The notes below the pieces were generated by a model, which had not been told where the DNA came from, ran no database searches, and saw only the letters and a program-made list of their open reading frames with translations. DNA of 64,000 bases from Plasmodium coatneyi (Eukaryota > Apicomplexa > Aconoidasida > Haemosporida > Plasmodiidae): positions 499,501 through 563,500 of the forward strand of contig NC_033560.1 of NCBI RefSeq assembly GCF_001680005.1, in the 5' to 3' direction. The position numbers were made by a program, and so were the translations under genes. Of this stretch, positions 24,188 through 35,621 are shown one piece after another; position 1 is the stretch's first letter, and each line of letters starts with the position of its first letter.

Positions 24188-25329
24188 TTTTACCCACAAC
24201 TTATTCACAATGCAATTGGTTTATTTATCAAATTGGGAGTAATACATTATTGAGCACTATGCACATATCACATCTTTCCTCATTTTTCTTATAATTTTCT
24301 GCTTCACACTTCTAATAGTGTAGAATCTTTCATTTTTTTACTTTCGCTACTTTTTACTCTTCTTTTTTCACTCCTTTTTCGCTCTTCTTCACTCCTTTTT
24401 ACTACCTCATTTTTTCCCTTTCTTTTTACCTTTTTTCTTCCCCTTTTATTCATTATATTGATTGTATTTCTTCTTTTTTATAGATGCATCCCTCCTTTCC
24501 GAGAGGCGTGCACATACACTCCCAAACATACTAAACAACAGATGATATTACTGTTCAAATAACGTATAAAACGACCTATTCCTACATCTTTAACCCTACT
24601 CCCACAACATCAACCATATTCTCATATTCTTAAACCTACTCCCATACCCTGAATCCATCATTCTAATAACCGGAACCCTATTCTCACACCTTAAATCCCC
24701 ACTCTAATACCCTGAACCCTATTATAACAACCTGCACCCTACTCTCACACCTTGAACACTACTTCCACACCCTCAACCTTTATTCTAATACCGGCAAACG
24801 TCACCCTAATACCCATACAACTCTCCCTCCTTTTCTTTCTTCTTTCCTTTCTTTCCTTCTTCCATCCTTTCTTTCCTTCTTCCTTCCTTCCTTTCGTTCT
24901 TCCTTCCTTCCTTTCGTTCTTCCTTCCTTTCCTTCGTTCTTCCTTCCTTTCTTTCGTTCTTCCTTCCTTTCTTTCGTTCTTCCTTCCTTTCTTTCTTTTC
25001 TTTCTTCTCTTTCTTTCCTTATCTCCCTCCTTTCTTTACCCTTACTCTTCTTCGCCTTTCACCCCATAAGCAGCAAAATACCAGTCCATATTGTTGTTCG
25101 ATAACCTAGAAAAATCCTTAGCTCACACAACCTGAACACTATTCAAATACACTTAACAGCTCCTTTCCCATAAGTAAGTACCTTACGTCCTTCCATAATA
25201 CCACCCTACAAAGTGCATTTCCATGCACACTTCCGTGAACATACTTTCCACTAAGTGCACCTTCCTGCACACTTCCATCAGCCCCCAATCTAAATGCACC
25301 TCCTTTCAAATATTCTCCTTTTATCTGGG
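24188..25329. repeat. Upstream of gene D: pyrimidine-rich DNA and TTCC repeats
   Basis: AT-rich promoter-side DNA, then degenerate ACCCTAA/ACCCTG-like units (24,590-24,810). Next is a tandem block at 24,830-25,010 of ~20-bp units such as CTTCCTTCCTTTCTTTCGTT, and a short lead-in to the telomere-like array. The Phe/Ser/Leu-rich frame across it is a by-product of the repeat. Confidence 0.75.
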
Positions 25330-26700
25330 TTCACCGTACAGCGTTCAGCGTATAGTGTTCAGGGTTCCGGGTTCAGGGTTTAGGGTTCGCGGTTTAGGGT
25401 TCGCGGTTTAGGGTTCGGGGTTTAGGGTTCGCGGTTTAGGGTTCAGGGTTTAGGGTTCGGGGCTTAGGGTTCGGGGTTTAGGGTTCGGGGTTTAGGGTTC
25501 AGGGTTTAGGGTTCGGGGCTTAGGGTTCGGGGTTTAGGGTTCGGGGTTTAGGGTTCTGGGTTTAGGGTTCGGGGTTTAGGGTTCTGGGTTTAGGGTTCGG
25601 GGTTTAGGGTTCGCGGTTTAGGGTTCAGGGTTTAGGGTTCGCGGTTTAGGGTTCAGGGTTTAGGGTTCGGGGTTTAGGGTTCGGGGTTTAGGGTTCGGGG
25701 TTTAGGGTTCGCGGTTTAGGGTTCAGGGTTTAGGGTTCGGGGTTTAGGGTTCGGGGTTTAGGGTTCGGGGTTTAGGGTTGGGGGTTTAGGGTTCGGGGTT
25801 TAGGGTTCGGGGTTTAGGGTTGGGGGTTTAGGGTTGGGGGTTTAGGGTTCGCGTTTAGGGTTCGCGATTTAGGGTGCGCGATTTAGGGTTCCTGTTTTAG
25901 GGTGCGCGATTTAAGGTTCCTGTTTTAGGGTGCGCGATTTAGGGTTCCTGCTTTAGGGTTCGTGGTTTAGGGTGCGCGATTTAGGGTTCCTGTTTTAGGG
26001 TTCCTGTTTTAGGGTTCGCGATTTAGGGTTCCTGGTTTAGGGTTCGCGATTTAGGGTTCCTGGTTTAGGGTTCGCGATTTAGGGTTCCTGGTTTAGGGTT
26101 CGCGATTTAGGGTTCCTGGTTTAGGGTTCGCGATTTAGGGTTCCTGGTTTAGGGTTCGTGATTTAGGGCTCGCGGTTTAGGGTTCGTGGTTTAGGGCTCG
26201 CTATTTAGGTTTCGTGGTTTAGGGTTCGCGATTTAGGGTTCGGGCTTTAGGGTTCTGGGTTCTGGGTTCAGGGTTCAGTGTTTAGGGTTTAGGGTTCAGG
26301 TTTTAGGGTTAGGGTTTCAGGTCCTAGGGTTCAGGTTTTAGGGTTGAGGATTCAGGTTTTAGCGTTAAGAGTTTAGTGTTTAGCGTTTAGAGTTTAGGGT
26401 TCGGGTTTGAGGTTTTAGGATTCAGGGTTGAGGTTTTTGGATTCAAGGTTGAGGTTTTAGGATTCAGGGTTGAGATTTTAGGATTCAGGTTTGAGGTTTT
26501 AGGATTCAGGTTTGAGGTTTTAGGATTCATGGTTGAGGTTTTAGGATTCAGGGTTCAGGTTTTGGGATTCAGGGTTCAGGTTTTGGGATTCAGGGTTCAG
26601 GTTTTGGGATTCAGGGTTGAGGTTTTAGGATTCAAGATTTAGGATTTAGGGCTCGCGTTTAATGTTTCGGGTGTTGTTTTAGGATTTAGGATTTCAGGGT
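25330..26700 (+). repeat. Longest telomere-like array, G-rich strand on +
   Basis: About 1.37 kb. The part 25,375-25,850 is a very regular 14-mer TTTAGGGTTC(G/A)GGG and TTTAGGGTTCGCGG. Around 26,010-26,160 it becomes an ordered 28-mer (TTTAGGGTTCCTGG plus TTTAGGGTTCGCGA) repeated about five times. After 26,270 it degrades into GAGGTTTTAGGATTCAG-type units. Much more homogeneous, hence probably younger or recently homogenised, than the other four arrays. It lies upstream of gene D. Confidence 0.9.
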
Positions 26701-27330
26701 GTAAGGAGAACAATGTGGCCTCCTCTTTAGATGTTTCAGGGTATAAGAACAGCAATTTTTTCTGGTGTCTAGCTGTTTTAGGGATGGTTATTTATCCAAG
26801 GTGAGAATAGGATGAAAAAAAAAGAAAAAGAAAAGAAAAAAAAGAGGAAAAAGAAAGAAAAAAGAAAAAAAAAAAACAAAACTAAAGGTGAATGAAGTAG
26901 TAGGGGGGGAGTGTAGGATTTCGCATTTTAGTGTGTGAATGTGTAGGCTTTTGTATTATAGGGGATGTGTGTACAAGATTTTGTATTATAGGGGATGTGT
27001 GTACAAGATTTTGCATTATAGGGGATGTGTTTTTAGGATTTCGCATTTTAGGGGTGTGTGTGTGTGTAGGATTTCGCATTTTAGGGGTGTGTGTTTGTAG
27101 GATTTCACATTTTAGGGGTGTGTGCTTAGGATTTCGTATTTTAGGGGAATGTGTAGGATTTTGCATTTTAGGGTGTGCTTTTGTAGGATTTCGCATTTTA
27201 GGGGTGTTTGTGTAGGATTTCGCATTTTAGGGATGTATGTGTGGGATTTCCCATTTTAGGGGTGTGTATGTGTAGGATTTCGCAATTTACGGATGTGTGT
27301 ATGGTTAGGATTTCGCCTTTTAGGATATGT
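26701..27330. repeat. GTAGGATTTCGCATTTTAGGGG satellite
   Basis: After a purine-rich spacer (26,810-26,880), 26,890-27,320 is a satellite of ~27-35 bp units, GTGTAGGATTTCGCATTTTAGGGGTGTGTG. It is the reverse complement of the unit at 9,790-10,130. The long frames on both strands here are repeat artefacts. Confidence 0.8.
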
Positions 27331-27640
27331 CTAGAGTGATGCATTGGGGGGAGTAGAATGGGAGTGTTAGGCGTGGTAGAATGAAGGATTAGCGGTATTA
27401 GAGTGAAGGGAATAAAGGTGGAAGAAGGGTTGTTAGCTGTGGTTGGTGGAAGAAAGGTTGTAGGGGTGGTAGGATGGATGGAAGTGTCTAAGGAGGGAGG
27501 GTACGAAAGGGTCTAAGAAGGAAGGGTCTAAGGAAGGAAAGGAAGGAATGTCTAAGGAGGAGGAAGGAAGAGTTTAAGGAAGGAAGGAATGGAGGGTCTA
27601 AGGACGGAAAGGAAGGGATGTAAGGAAGGAAGAAAAGGAA
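27331..27640. repeat. GGAAGG-rich purine tract
   Basis: Purine-rich repeats (GGAAGGAAAGG, GTCTAAGGA) resembling 51,940-52,080 next to intact YIF1. No gene. Confidence 0.6.
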
Positions 27641-28171
27641 GAAAAAATGAAGGAAAAGGAAAAAAAAAAAGAACAAAAAAAATAAGAAAAATAAGCCCAC
27701 CATTTGTGTTGTGTCCTAGATTGAAGTTCTTATGTTTGTGAAGCAATTTTATAAACAAGGTGTGATGTATGCAGCACTTTCGCGCAGAGCATCCCTGTTG
27801 CATACACACGCTCCACACACGTTCGCAAAAGTTTGGCATTTTTCTTTCCTTCCATTTTGCGCTTCGCGCAAACAAGAAAAAGGAAAATAGAAAAAAATCT
27901 GCGCTCATATGTGTATACACACATGCGTACGTGAAAACGCCGCTCGCCTCGCCATGTCGAATGGAAGCGAAACCTTTTTTCAAACAAGTTGGTCATACAC
28001 AAATCACTTGGAATGAAAAGTGGCGTAAAAAATTAAAAAAAGAAGTATAACGTTGGAACGGATCAAAATGGCACATAAAAAAAAAAAGGCAATAAGTTAA
28101 AAAAAAAGTAACAAATGCAGGGGGAGTATCCCCGGCGCGTAGTCAGGAACGCAAATTTAACTCTCGCCCCA
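27641..28171 (-). repeat. Duplicated DNA from downstream of YIF1, copy 2 (longest)
   Basis: Matches 52,080-52,613 by eye from the AATAAGAAAAATAAGCCCAC stretch through the TGCATACACACGC, TTTGGCATTTTTCTTTCCTT and TGTGTATACACACATGCGTACG landmarks. It therefore contains more of the YIF1 downstream region than copies 1 and 3. Confidence 0.8.
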
Positions 28172-28387
28172 TTAGGCGAAATATGGCGTCAAAATCCAGC
28201 ACAAAAAAATTTAGGAAAGAGAAAAAATGAGAATCAGAATGTTAATCCGCTTGACGTTTAAGTGGTTGGACAAGCTGGAGTCATCGTGCACGTAGAGGTG
28301 GATAGACTTAAACAGCTGCATCATCTGCACATTGACTGTTACGTAAAAGTGAATCTGCGTCAGGCGATACATGGTGCGGCTATTCAA
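28172..28387 (-). pseudogene. YIF1 3'-end fragment, copy 2 (nonsense)
   Basis: Same last ~70 codons of YIF1 as copy 1, but a CAA codon (SLSQIF in the intact gene) reads TAA here, and the terminal TGA has become TAA. It joins the 3' flank block of KIR F at ~28,388 with the same junction sequence as copy 1 (CTATTCAAG then AAAAGTCAAACACCCGGAG). Confidence 0.85.
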
Positions 28388-29389
28388 GAAAAGTCAAACA
28401 CCCGGAGATGAACATTTTACTCAGGCAGAATGTGTGCAGGAAATGAAGTGCAAGGCGGCCTGGCAAAAAAAAAAAAAATGCAAGGAAAACGGGAAAAAAA
28501 AATACGAATATATGCACAAACTTCAGGCGTCCATATGGGCACACCAGTAAAACCGAGCCCAAGGAGGCACTATCGCCTCCACCGCCAAAAGGCGTACATA
28601 AGACACATAACCGCGCTTGGGTGTAATTTTCCAATCAGGTGCACATCAGCATTTCTTCTTTGCGTAGAAGGATACGCGAAATTCATTCGCGCTGACGAGC
28701 TGGCGAGTTTGCCAGGCCGCACCTTAGCAGAAGACAAAAAAAAAAAAAAAAATAGATAAATAATAAAAAAGAGTGTTCATCAGAAAATACAAATTCTAAG
28801 GGAGAAGGTGACGCCCTTCGTATAGGGTACAATATGGCGTGAAAAGGGAAGGTCTGAAGCAGAAGGAATAACTGCTATGCAGCTCATAATATTTAATAAT
28901 TTTTTTTTAGGATACATTTTTTCCTTTTCCTTTCATTCTCTTATATTATCCCTTTTTTGAACTCTTCAGTATGTTGATTTTTTACCAATTTTTTTTCTTT
29001 TTCCGGTTAATTACTTCAGAATTTTGTAATGTTCTTTCTTTCTTTTTTTTTAAATTTCATTCATATTCCCCTTAAATATACTTTATTTGATTCTATTGCT
29101 TTGTGCTTAATACTCTCTACTTATGTTTTCCATTTATTTATAATAGCAGTGTTGTCATAAACGTAATTCCTGCATAATTGTTGTGTGAGGATTCGTTTTT
29201 CATATTTTTCTCTTTTGTTTCTCTCTTTTTCCTGTTTAATTTTTTTCTTTTTAATTTTCTCCTTATTTCTTTGACATCCTCCTTTATATAGTATCCTTAT
29301 GTAACTTATAGAATTCTTTGTCCATATTTCATAGTCATGAAGGGTAATATACTTAAAATTGTAGGTCACTGTACTCCCTGGGACTGACA
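28388..29389. repeat. Variant-gene 3' flank block, copy 3
   Basis: Copy of the block at 2500-3545, here the 3' flank of KIR F. The proximal ~400 bases next to the tail exon diverge from the other three copies and lack the GACAGCATTCATTTTACATA segment. Confidence 0.75.
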
Positions 29390-31982
29390 TTACATACGTC
29401 CATAACCTATATTATTTCGGTGCCGATTTGGCGTATTTGTTCTTTTTCTGTGTTGTCTATGATAGATGGTAGATTCGTCTGTTGTATCTAGTGTTGAAGT
29501 GTCCGCTTCTGAATCATATGTTGCATCTTCCGAAGAGTCTTCTATTGAATCTTCAGTGGACTCGTATTTTGAGTCTGCTGCTGAATAATCCATAGAATCG
29601 TCGTCGTCCGTTTCCATATTCAAATTACGTTTAGCGGATCTTTTTTTCCTTCTTCCAGTAGAGGAGTTATTTTTGTGGGAGAACCATGGAGTATACTAAT
29701 AGGAGATAGGAAAGGAAGGAAGGATGGGTGTAAGGGAAGAAGTGTGTGTGTGTATGTAGAATATATATGTAATGTAGCAGAGCTTACTCCTATTTTTACA
29801 TTTATCCGTTCTCTTATTCGTTCATTCATTGTTAAATAAAGAAGTGATGATACTTATCAGTTGTCATATTACATGTATGTTTACACATTTTTACGGGATG
29901 TATGAGCACAATTTTAATATAACTGTGATAATTACGATTGTGGTGTTGGTAATATTTTGATGGTAATTACCATGATGATGTAATTACCTTGTAAATGAGG
30001 AAAGCAATTGTTGGTAATGCTACTGCTCCTCCAATAGCGGAAGGTATAATTGTGGTGATGGACAGTGGTGGTAAACCACCACCACCTTCCAAACGCCCTT
30101 CTTGTGAATCACCAGCTAGATCTACTGCTCTACCTGCTAAGCTTCCACTTAGTTCAACATCTCCCTGTGGAATGCCACTTCCTGAAACCTTCGCTTCAGC
30201 TGAGGCAGCTACAGCAGGTGCAGCAAGAACATCACCTGCTTCACCTCTTTCACCTACTGGACCTACGGGACCTGTGGAACCGGTTGGACCCTTTTCACCT
30301 GTTTGACCCCTATCACCCTTTACACCCCGTAGACCTAAAAAAAAAAGTAGCAATAAATGTGTAAAATATAATGAACAATATTTTCGATTCATGATGGTCT
30401 GCGTGCACTTAGGCGTGTAGCTGTGAGAAGAAGAGTGGTGTATGTACTAGGAAGTGGAACTTTCCCCTTTTTTCCATGCGCCCTATATATTTTATCATAA
30501 TACTTTTTGGTTATAATATATTTGTTCCTCGTCATACCTGCTGCAGCATCCTCAACCCCGAATGCTTGTCCATATTCCGTTCCTCTAGTCTGTGTAACCT
30601 GTGCACCTGAGAAATAAAGAAGGGAAGAATGTTTTTAATATAGTCTCAACAGTCATTAGACGCACAGTGCTGTAGGGTGCATGGGGGGTGCAGGTGCTTC
30701 CCTACTCCTTCTACTTTCACCTCAGCCCCCTTAAAAATTACTTTACATAAGGTAATTTCACTCTACTCACCCATCCACCCCCCTCCGCTTAAAGGTTACT
30801 TTAAGGGGAGGGGTAAATGCAGTAACTTTAAGCAGGTTAAAGAGTAACTTTTAAGGCGGGTGTAAAGGCAGTAACTTTATAGGAGGTTTAAAGAGTTAAG
30901 GGGAGGGGTAAGGAGTAAACCTTTTAAGAAGAGGAGAGGAGGGAGTAAAGAGTAATTTCAGCAGTTACTTTATTTAAGGTGTAGTTCCTTCACTCTATAC
31001 TTAAGGTGCAGTTTCCTCATTTGAGGTAGTTTTATTCCACACTTACCGGGTCTATCTGGTCTGCTCTCTGAAGGTACACTTAGGAGAGTTCCATCTGCTG
31101 AGGGATGGTCACTTCTTAGAAGACTATCTGCAGGTTGTTCTGTACGAGCGATTGCTTCAGGTGCTTCAGAGCACTTTAATAGCTGTGGTTGTTCCTCAGA
31201 GGTACACGGACTCATTGTTTTTCTTATAGTTCCGGGATCGATACTTAATGCTGTCATCAGTTGTTCCAGTTTCGACGTATTCCCGCCTGGGAATATTTCA
31301 TTGAAATCTATACAACACTCACTCTCCGGGTTAGATGCACAATGATCTAATATTTTATTATAAGCATCGGCAGCACCCTGTACACATTGTTTGTATTTGT
31401 CCCTATTCTTGGATTTGCAAGTGTTATCCTTCATTCCGTTTTCTATGTTACTATAATTAAGATTATAATAAACTAATTTTCTCATTTGTTCATATTGCTC
31501 TTGATTAATATTCTCATATAGGCATTCACATTTCCCTATTGGAATGTACTTTTCGAGTTTTCCATAAATTAATTTCATAAGACTTGCGAATGAATTAATT
31601 CCTACTTTCCTTAATAATATATCCCCTAACCAATAATAGAATAAATAACAATAATTTTTCCCCATATTCCATCTTCCCTTCATTGTTTGTATGTAACACC
31701 AGTTATCTACAATATTATCTACATCTTCCCGAAGTTCCCCATTCTTCCTTAAATCAATCTCTAAATTTCTCTTTATTGTTTGATTTTTCCGGGGGCATCC
31801 ACTTTTCGCCATTCTCAAATTAAATAAATTATATGTTCCCTCAGAAAATAGTCCCCACATACACCTTCCCTATAAATGGAACCATTAATACATATTCGTC
31901 AGACAATGTACACATACTTCAATATATTGCATATAATATATTCCATCTATATTATTTCTTTCCTATTTACCCTTAACTCCAT
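29390..31982 (-). CDS. KIR: KIR-type variant antigen F with collagen-like stalk
   Basis: Five exons: 31982-31971 (M-E-L-R), 31869-31047, 30606-30538, 30334-29988, 29695-29390. All are GT-AG with agreeing phases, giving 518 aa. Exon 2 (~5-278) is the PIR-type ectodomain with signature FYYWLGDILL. Exon 3 is a 23-residue linker. Exon 4 (~302-417) opens with ten consecutive Gly-X-Y triplets (for example GDRGQTGEKGPTGSTG), then an Ala/Ser/Gly linker and one membrane segment (TTIIPSAIGGAVALPTIAFL-IYK). Exon 5 is a tail with a basic start (GRRKKRS), an acidic Ser/Thr/Asp middle and the end NNIGYGRM. The tail frame depends on a seven-base T-run at 29,641 (+ strand). Upstream DNA resembles that of KIR A. 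Confidence 0.87.
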
Positions 31983-33760
31983 TTTTCCTAAGCTCTGTTT
32001 ATTTCTTATAGTTCATATATATGGTTCTATACAGTGTGCCTACAGTAATACCCGTCCCTATTCCTTCCACTGCTTCTGCATTTATGTATAAATATTTCTC
32101 ATAAGTTATTTTAATTATTTCATAACGGTATATATGCAATTCCTACTTTTCCATGTAAATATTTATTAATTCCTCCTTACAGAGTAAAATTTATGGGAGG
32201 ACTAGATTACATAAATGTACATGTTACTTTTATGTAAAATGTTAACTACGGAACACAGTGAGATGCTAAGTCAGGGAGAGTGCTATGGTACATTATATAT
32301 TTATTTCCTCTGTATGCTATTATACTTCACGTAATCCTTTACACTTTTATACGGTTCCTTATTATTCTTATTTTTTCTCTTCCCATGAAATATGATACTT
32401 TTTCCCTCTCTAAAATTGAAAATTTTTAAATTATGTTACTTGGATTTAGAAGAAATATTTTACACGCACTGAGATTTACCATTGGGAATTTTACACATAG
32501 TATATATGTTTATTCTATATTGAGCACTTCACTTTCCCCCTGTACTTATGTGCTTATCAATGTTCCACAGTCCATATCCCACAACAAGGGGAATATGTAG
32601 AAATGTGGTTCGTTCAGAATTTTTATTACTTTAAAAATTTGTGTTCCTGCTACTGTTGGTGCTGTGTTCGCTTTGGTACACTTTATAGAAATGAATATAT
32701 GAATATGCTCTTACATACTGGTGCTTCTTCTTCTTTCCTTTTACACCTGCTTAGTATATATTTATTCTTCCTTAGTAATATTTTTCTCTTTCACCCTTCT
32801 TTTCTTTTTTTTTTTTTTTTAGCCTTTAATATAGGTTTACGTTGAGCACTTCATCCTTTCCTTAGATTTATGATGTTATTAATATTCACCATTAAACTGA
32901 AATTTCATGAGAGAGGAATATATGAAATTGATTCAAATTTTACTCTAAAAACTGTTGTGTCCGGTATTTTATATAATAAAGGTGAATATATATAGATATA
33001 TGTGCTTACTCCCTATAAATTAATACTCAACGGCATACGAACAATTCCATTCCTGCATATATGTACTACACTTTCCCCAGTATTTACCACATGTACAATT
33101 TTAACTTCTACTTCCCCCTCCCTCCCCACTGTGCATAATAGAACTGTTTAAAATCCTCTACAGAATAACAAAAAAGGAACAAGTGTTTAAATAATTTCAA
33201 AATTAATTACTTCGCAACAAAGTTGAAAAGTGCCCATGCGAAGAATATAAAATAAACAGGAACATAGTAAAGTGAACACTGAAAATAGAATTAACTCTAT
33301 GCAACATACAAAGAGGTTATGTTCAAAATAATAGTATATATTTCAAATGTGCGCTATATGATTCGTGCATTCTACAATCTCATTCTACATCCTTTACTCT
33401 CTTCTATTTTCTACCCCTCCCATTTAATATGAACCAGTACTAATTAAGCTCCCTCTAATTTTAAAAAAATAAGAACATAACTACTTGTGGCACAAACACA
33501 TCCTTCTTTCTCTCTTGACTGTTATACATGTTATTGAGTTAGATATTACATGTAACCGACTACAACGGTATTACTTTATTCCCATCAACATTCTCCTAAT
33601 TATGCAAAATTGAAAGAAAACCCTGACCAAAAAAAATTAAAAAAAATACCCAGTAAAGGAGTCCACGTTTGTGCATTCAACTAATGTTACATTGTCCCCC
33701 CCACATGTGGGACAAAAAATGCGGACAAAATGTGGGACAAAAAAAGTAGGAAGGAACATT
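31983..33760. promoter_or_regulatory. Upstream region of KIR F, shared with KIR A
   Basis: AT-rich. About 32,500-33,190 aligns by eye with 6,480-6,930 upstream of KIR A, and weakly with 39,930-40,110 upstream of KIR G. A shared KIR upstream element is inferred; no core promoter motif can be named. Confidence 0.45.
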
Positions 33761-34610
33761 CATCTTCCTTCCACCCCTAACAACCCACCAACCACCCACC
33801 TAACAACCCACCAACCACCTAACAACTTTACTTCCTCCTACCATCCTAACAACCTTCATTCCACCGACAACCTCTAACAACCTTCCTCCTAAAACCCCTA
33901 TCAATCTAACTTATACCCCTAACAACCTACCTATCACCCCTTCCACCCTTCCACGTTTAACAACCTTCCTTCCTTCTCCGTAGACCCCTTCCTTTCGTTC
34001 CCTCCTTAGACCTCTTCCTTCCTTGGATCTCCTTCCTTCCACCCCTAACAAACCTTCCTTCCACCAACCACCCACCTAACAACACTATTCTAACATCATC
34101 CTAATCGCCACCCCTAACAAACTTCCTTCCACCTATCACCCATAACATCATCTTCCTTCCACCCCTAACACCACCTTCATTTCACCTACCACCCACCTAA
34201 CAACCCACCTACCACCCACCTAACAACCCACCTACCACCCACCTAACAACCCACCAACCACCAACCTAACAACCCACCTACGACCCACCTACGACCCCTA
34301 AGTGCACCCCCCCTGCACACTTCCAGCAACATGCTTACTTCTTTCTTTTTTATTTTTTGCTTCCTAAAGTAAGTGACCTTCTTTGCACCAACCACCCCTA
34401 AACCATCATTCTAACAGCTCTAACAACCTTCCCTTTCTACTTAGACCCTCCTTTCCTTCCTTTCTTCTTAGACCCTTCCTTTCCTTCCTCCTCCTTAGAC
34501 CTCCCTTCCTTAGATCCTCCTCCCTTTCCTTCCATAGACACTCTTTCTTTTTCCTCCCTCCATAGACACTTCCTTTCCTACTCCTCCTAAGACCTCCCTA
34601 CACAATTTAA
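33761..34610 (+). repeat. ACCACCCACCTAACAACCC-type C/A/T-rich repeats
   Basis: Degenerate repeats of CCACCTAACAACCCACCAACC and CCTTCCTTCCACCCCTAACA, with blocks of TTAGACCTCCTTCC (34,440-34,600). Related units occur at 40,720-40,830 and 47,475-47,570. No gene. Confidence 0.7.
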
Positions 34611-35261
34611 ATTATTCATGTTTACTCATATGTGGGAGAATTACCTATCTATGTACCCTATAGACATATGTGTGGTATTTTTCTCTTCTCTCCTCTCCCT
34701 ATAATAAGTCCCTTCCGCTTTATTTTAAAATAGAAAAAGTTACATCTGGCCCCCTTTTACCAATTTCCCCCCTTAAATATACGTAGCACCATAGGGCCCC
34801 ACAACGCTATTCCATTTATATTCACGTTCCAAATGTACTATAGTGCGCGTTCCTTTAATGTTCCGTATATGAACTTACCCTTATAGAACGTAATTATAAA
34901 GCCGTTATACCTATTGCATATGATGCCCCACATTGCACTTTTCCGAACTCCACAATTTGTTCAAATTCCCCTATCAAGAAAACATGAAAATGGTACATCC
35001 GTCAAGCCCTTTTTTTCCTGCTAATTTTATTCTTTGAATACAAAAAAATTATGGCACCTTCCCTTTTACTTTTAACTTAAAATGTGTTAAAAAAATTACA
35101 AAAAAATGAAAAAAAGAATAAGGAGTGGGGGGGAGACCATACGGGTACACTCTAAGAAAAGACGCTCTTCCTATAACCAGGATAGCACTCATCATATGTG
35201 TCCTTAAAAATGTTTCCCAGTTAGGCCATTCTTATTACTCTCATTTTCAGTTTCGCTCTTG
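34611..35261. other. Intergenic
   Basis: AT-rich DNA with nothing recognisable. Confidence 0.45.
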
Positions 35262-35267
35262 TTTCCT

Positions 35268-35621
35268 TTAATAGGGAATTTTCCCAGAATAGAACAAGTT
35301 CATGTTACTGCTCTTATCCAGTTGTGTGTTTTTATTTTCGCCTTTTTCGTGTTGTTCCTCATTGTGTTGCTTCGTCCGCACATCACTGGCATTTGAGGTG
35401 CCACCATCATCATAATCATCATCGTCCTCATCACCACTTTCCTCCGTGTTGTCGTCCGCGCTGCTTCCCACGTGGTTGCCCCTAACATTCGCAGCATTCA
35501 TTGCAGTGCCTGTGCTGTTCGCCTGCTTCGCTTCACCGCTAACCGCATCCCCATCGTTCTTAAAAAAATGACCATGTCATCTTCATCCTCTTGGACAAGC
35601 TCATAATTATTCTGTTCTTCC
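35268..35621 (-). pseudogene. Orphan acidic exon fragment, unknown gene
   Basis: A minus-strand acceptor (CTAGCCTTTTTTCAG at ~35,622) opens a frame beginning EEQNNYELVQEDEDDMVIF. After a seven-base T-run another frame continues with KNDGDAVSGEAKQANSTGTA, then a very acidic stretch (EESGDEDDDDYDDGGTSNAS) and ends KIPY-stop at 35,268. This resembles the last exon of a core-type gene broken by a one-base shift and isolated between KIR F and KIR G. No upstream exon is visible. I do not recognise the parent gene. Confidence 0.4.

Noticed and set aside
24752..25069. Phe/Ser/Leu-rich frame
   Set aside because: It lies on TTCC/TTTC tandem repeats; any frame is open there.
26882..27215. Frames of repeated Met-Arg-Asn-Pro-Thr and of Gly-Phe-Arg-Ile-Leu on opposite strands
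   Set aside because: Both are translations of the GGATTTCGCATTTTAGGGG satellite.
29620..29700. Possible frameshift in the tail exon of KIR F
   Set aside because: The impression came from miscounting a T-run. With seven Ts the tail frame is continuous from the acceptor to the stop.
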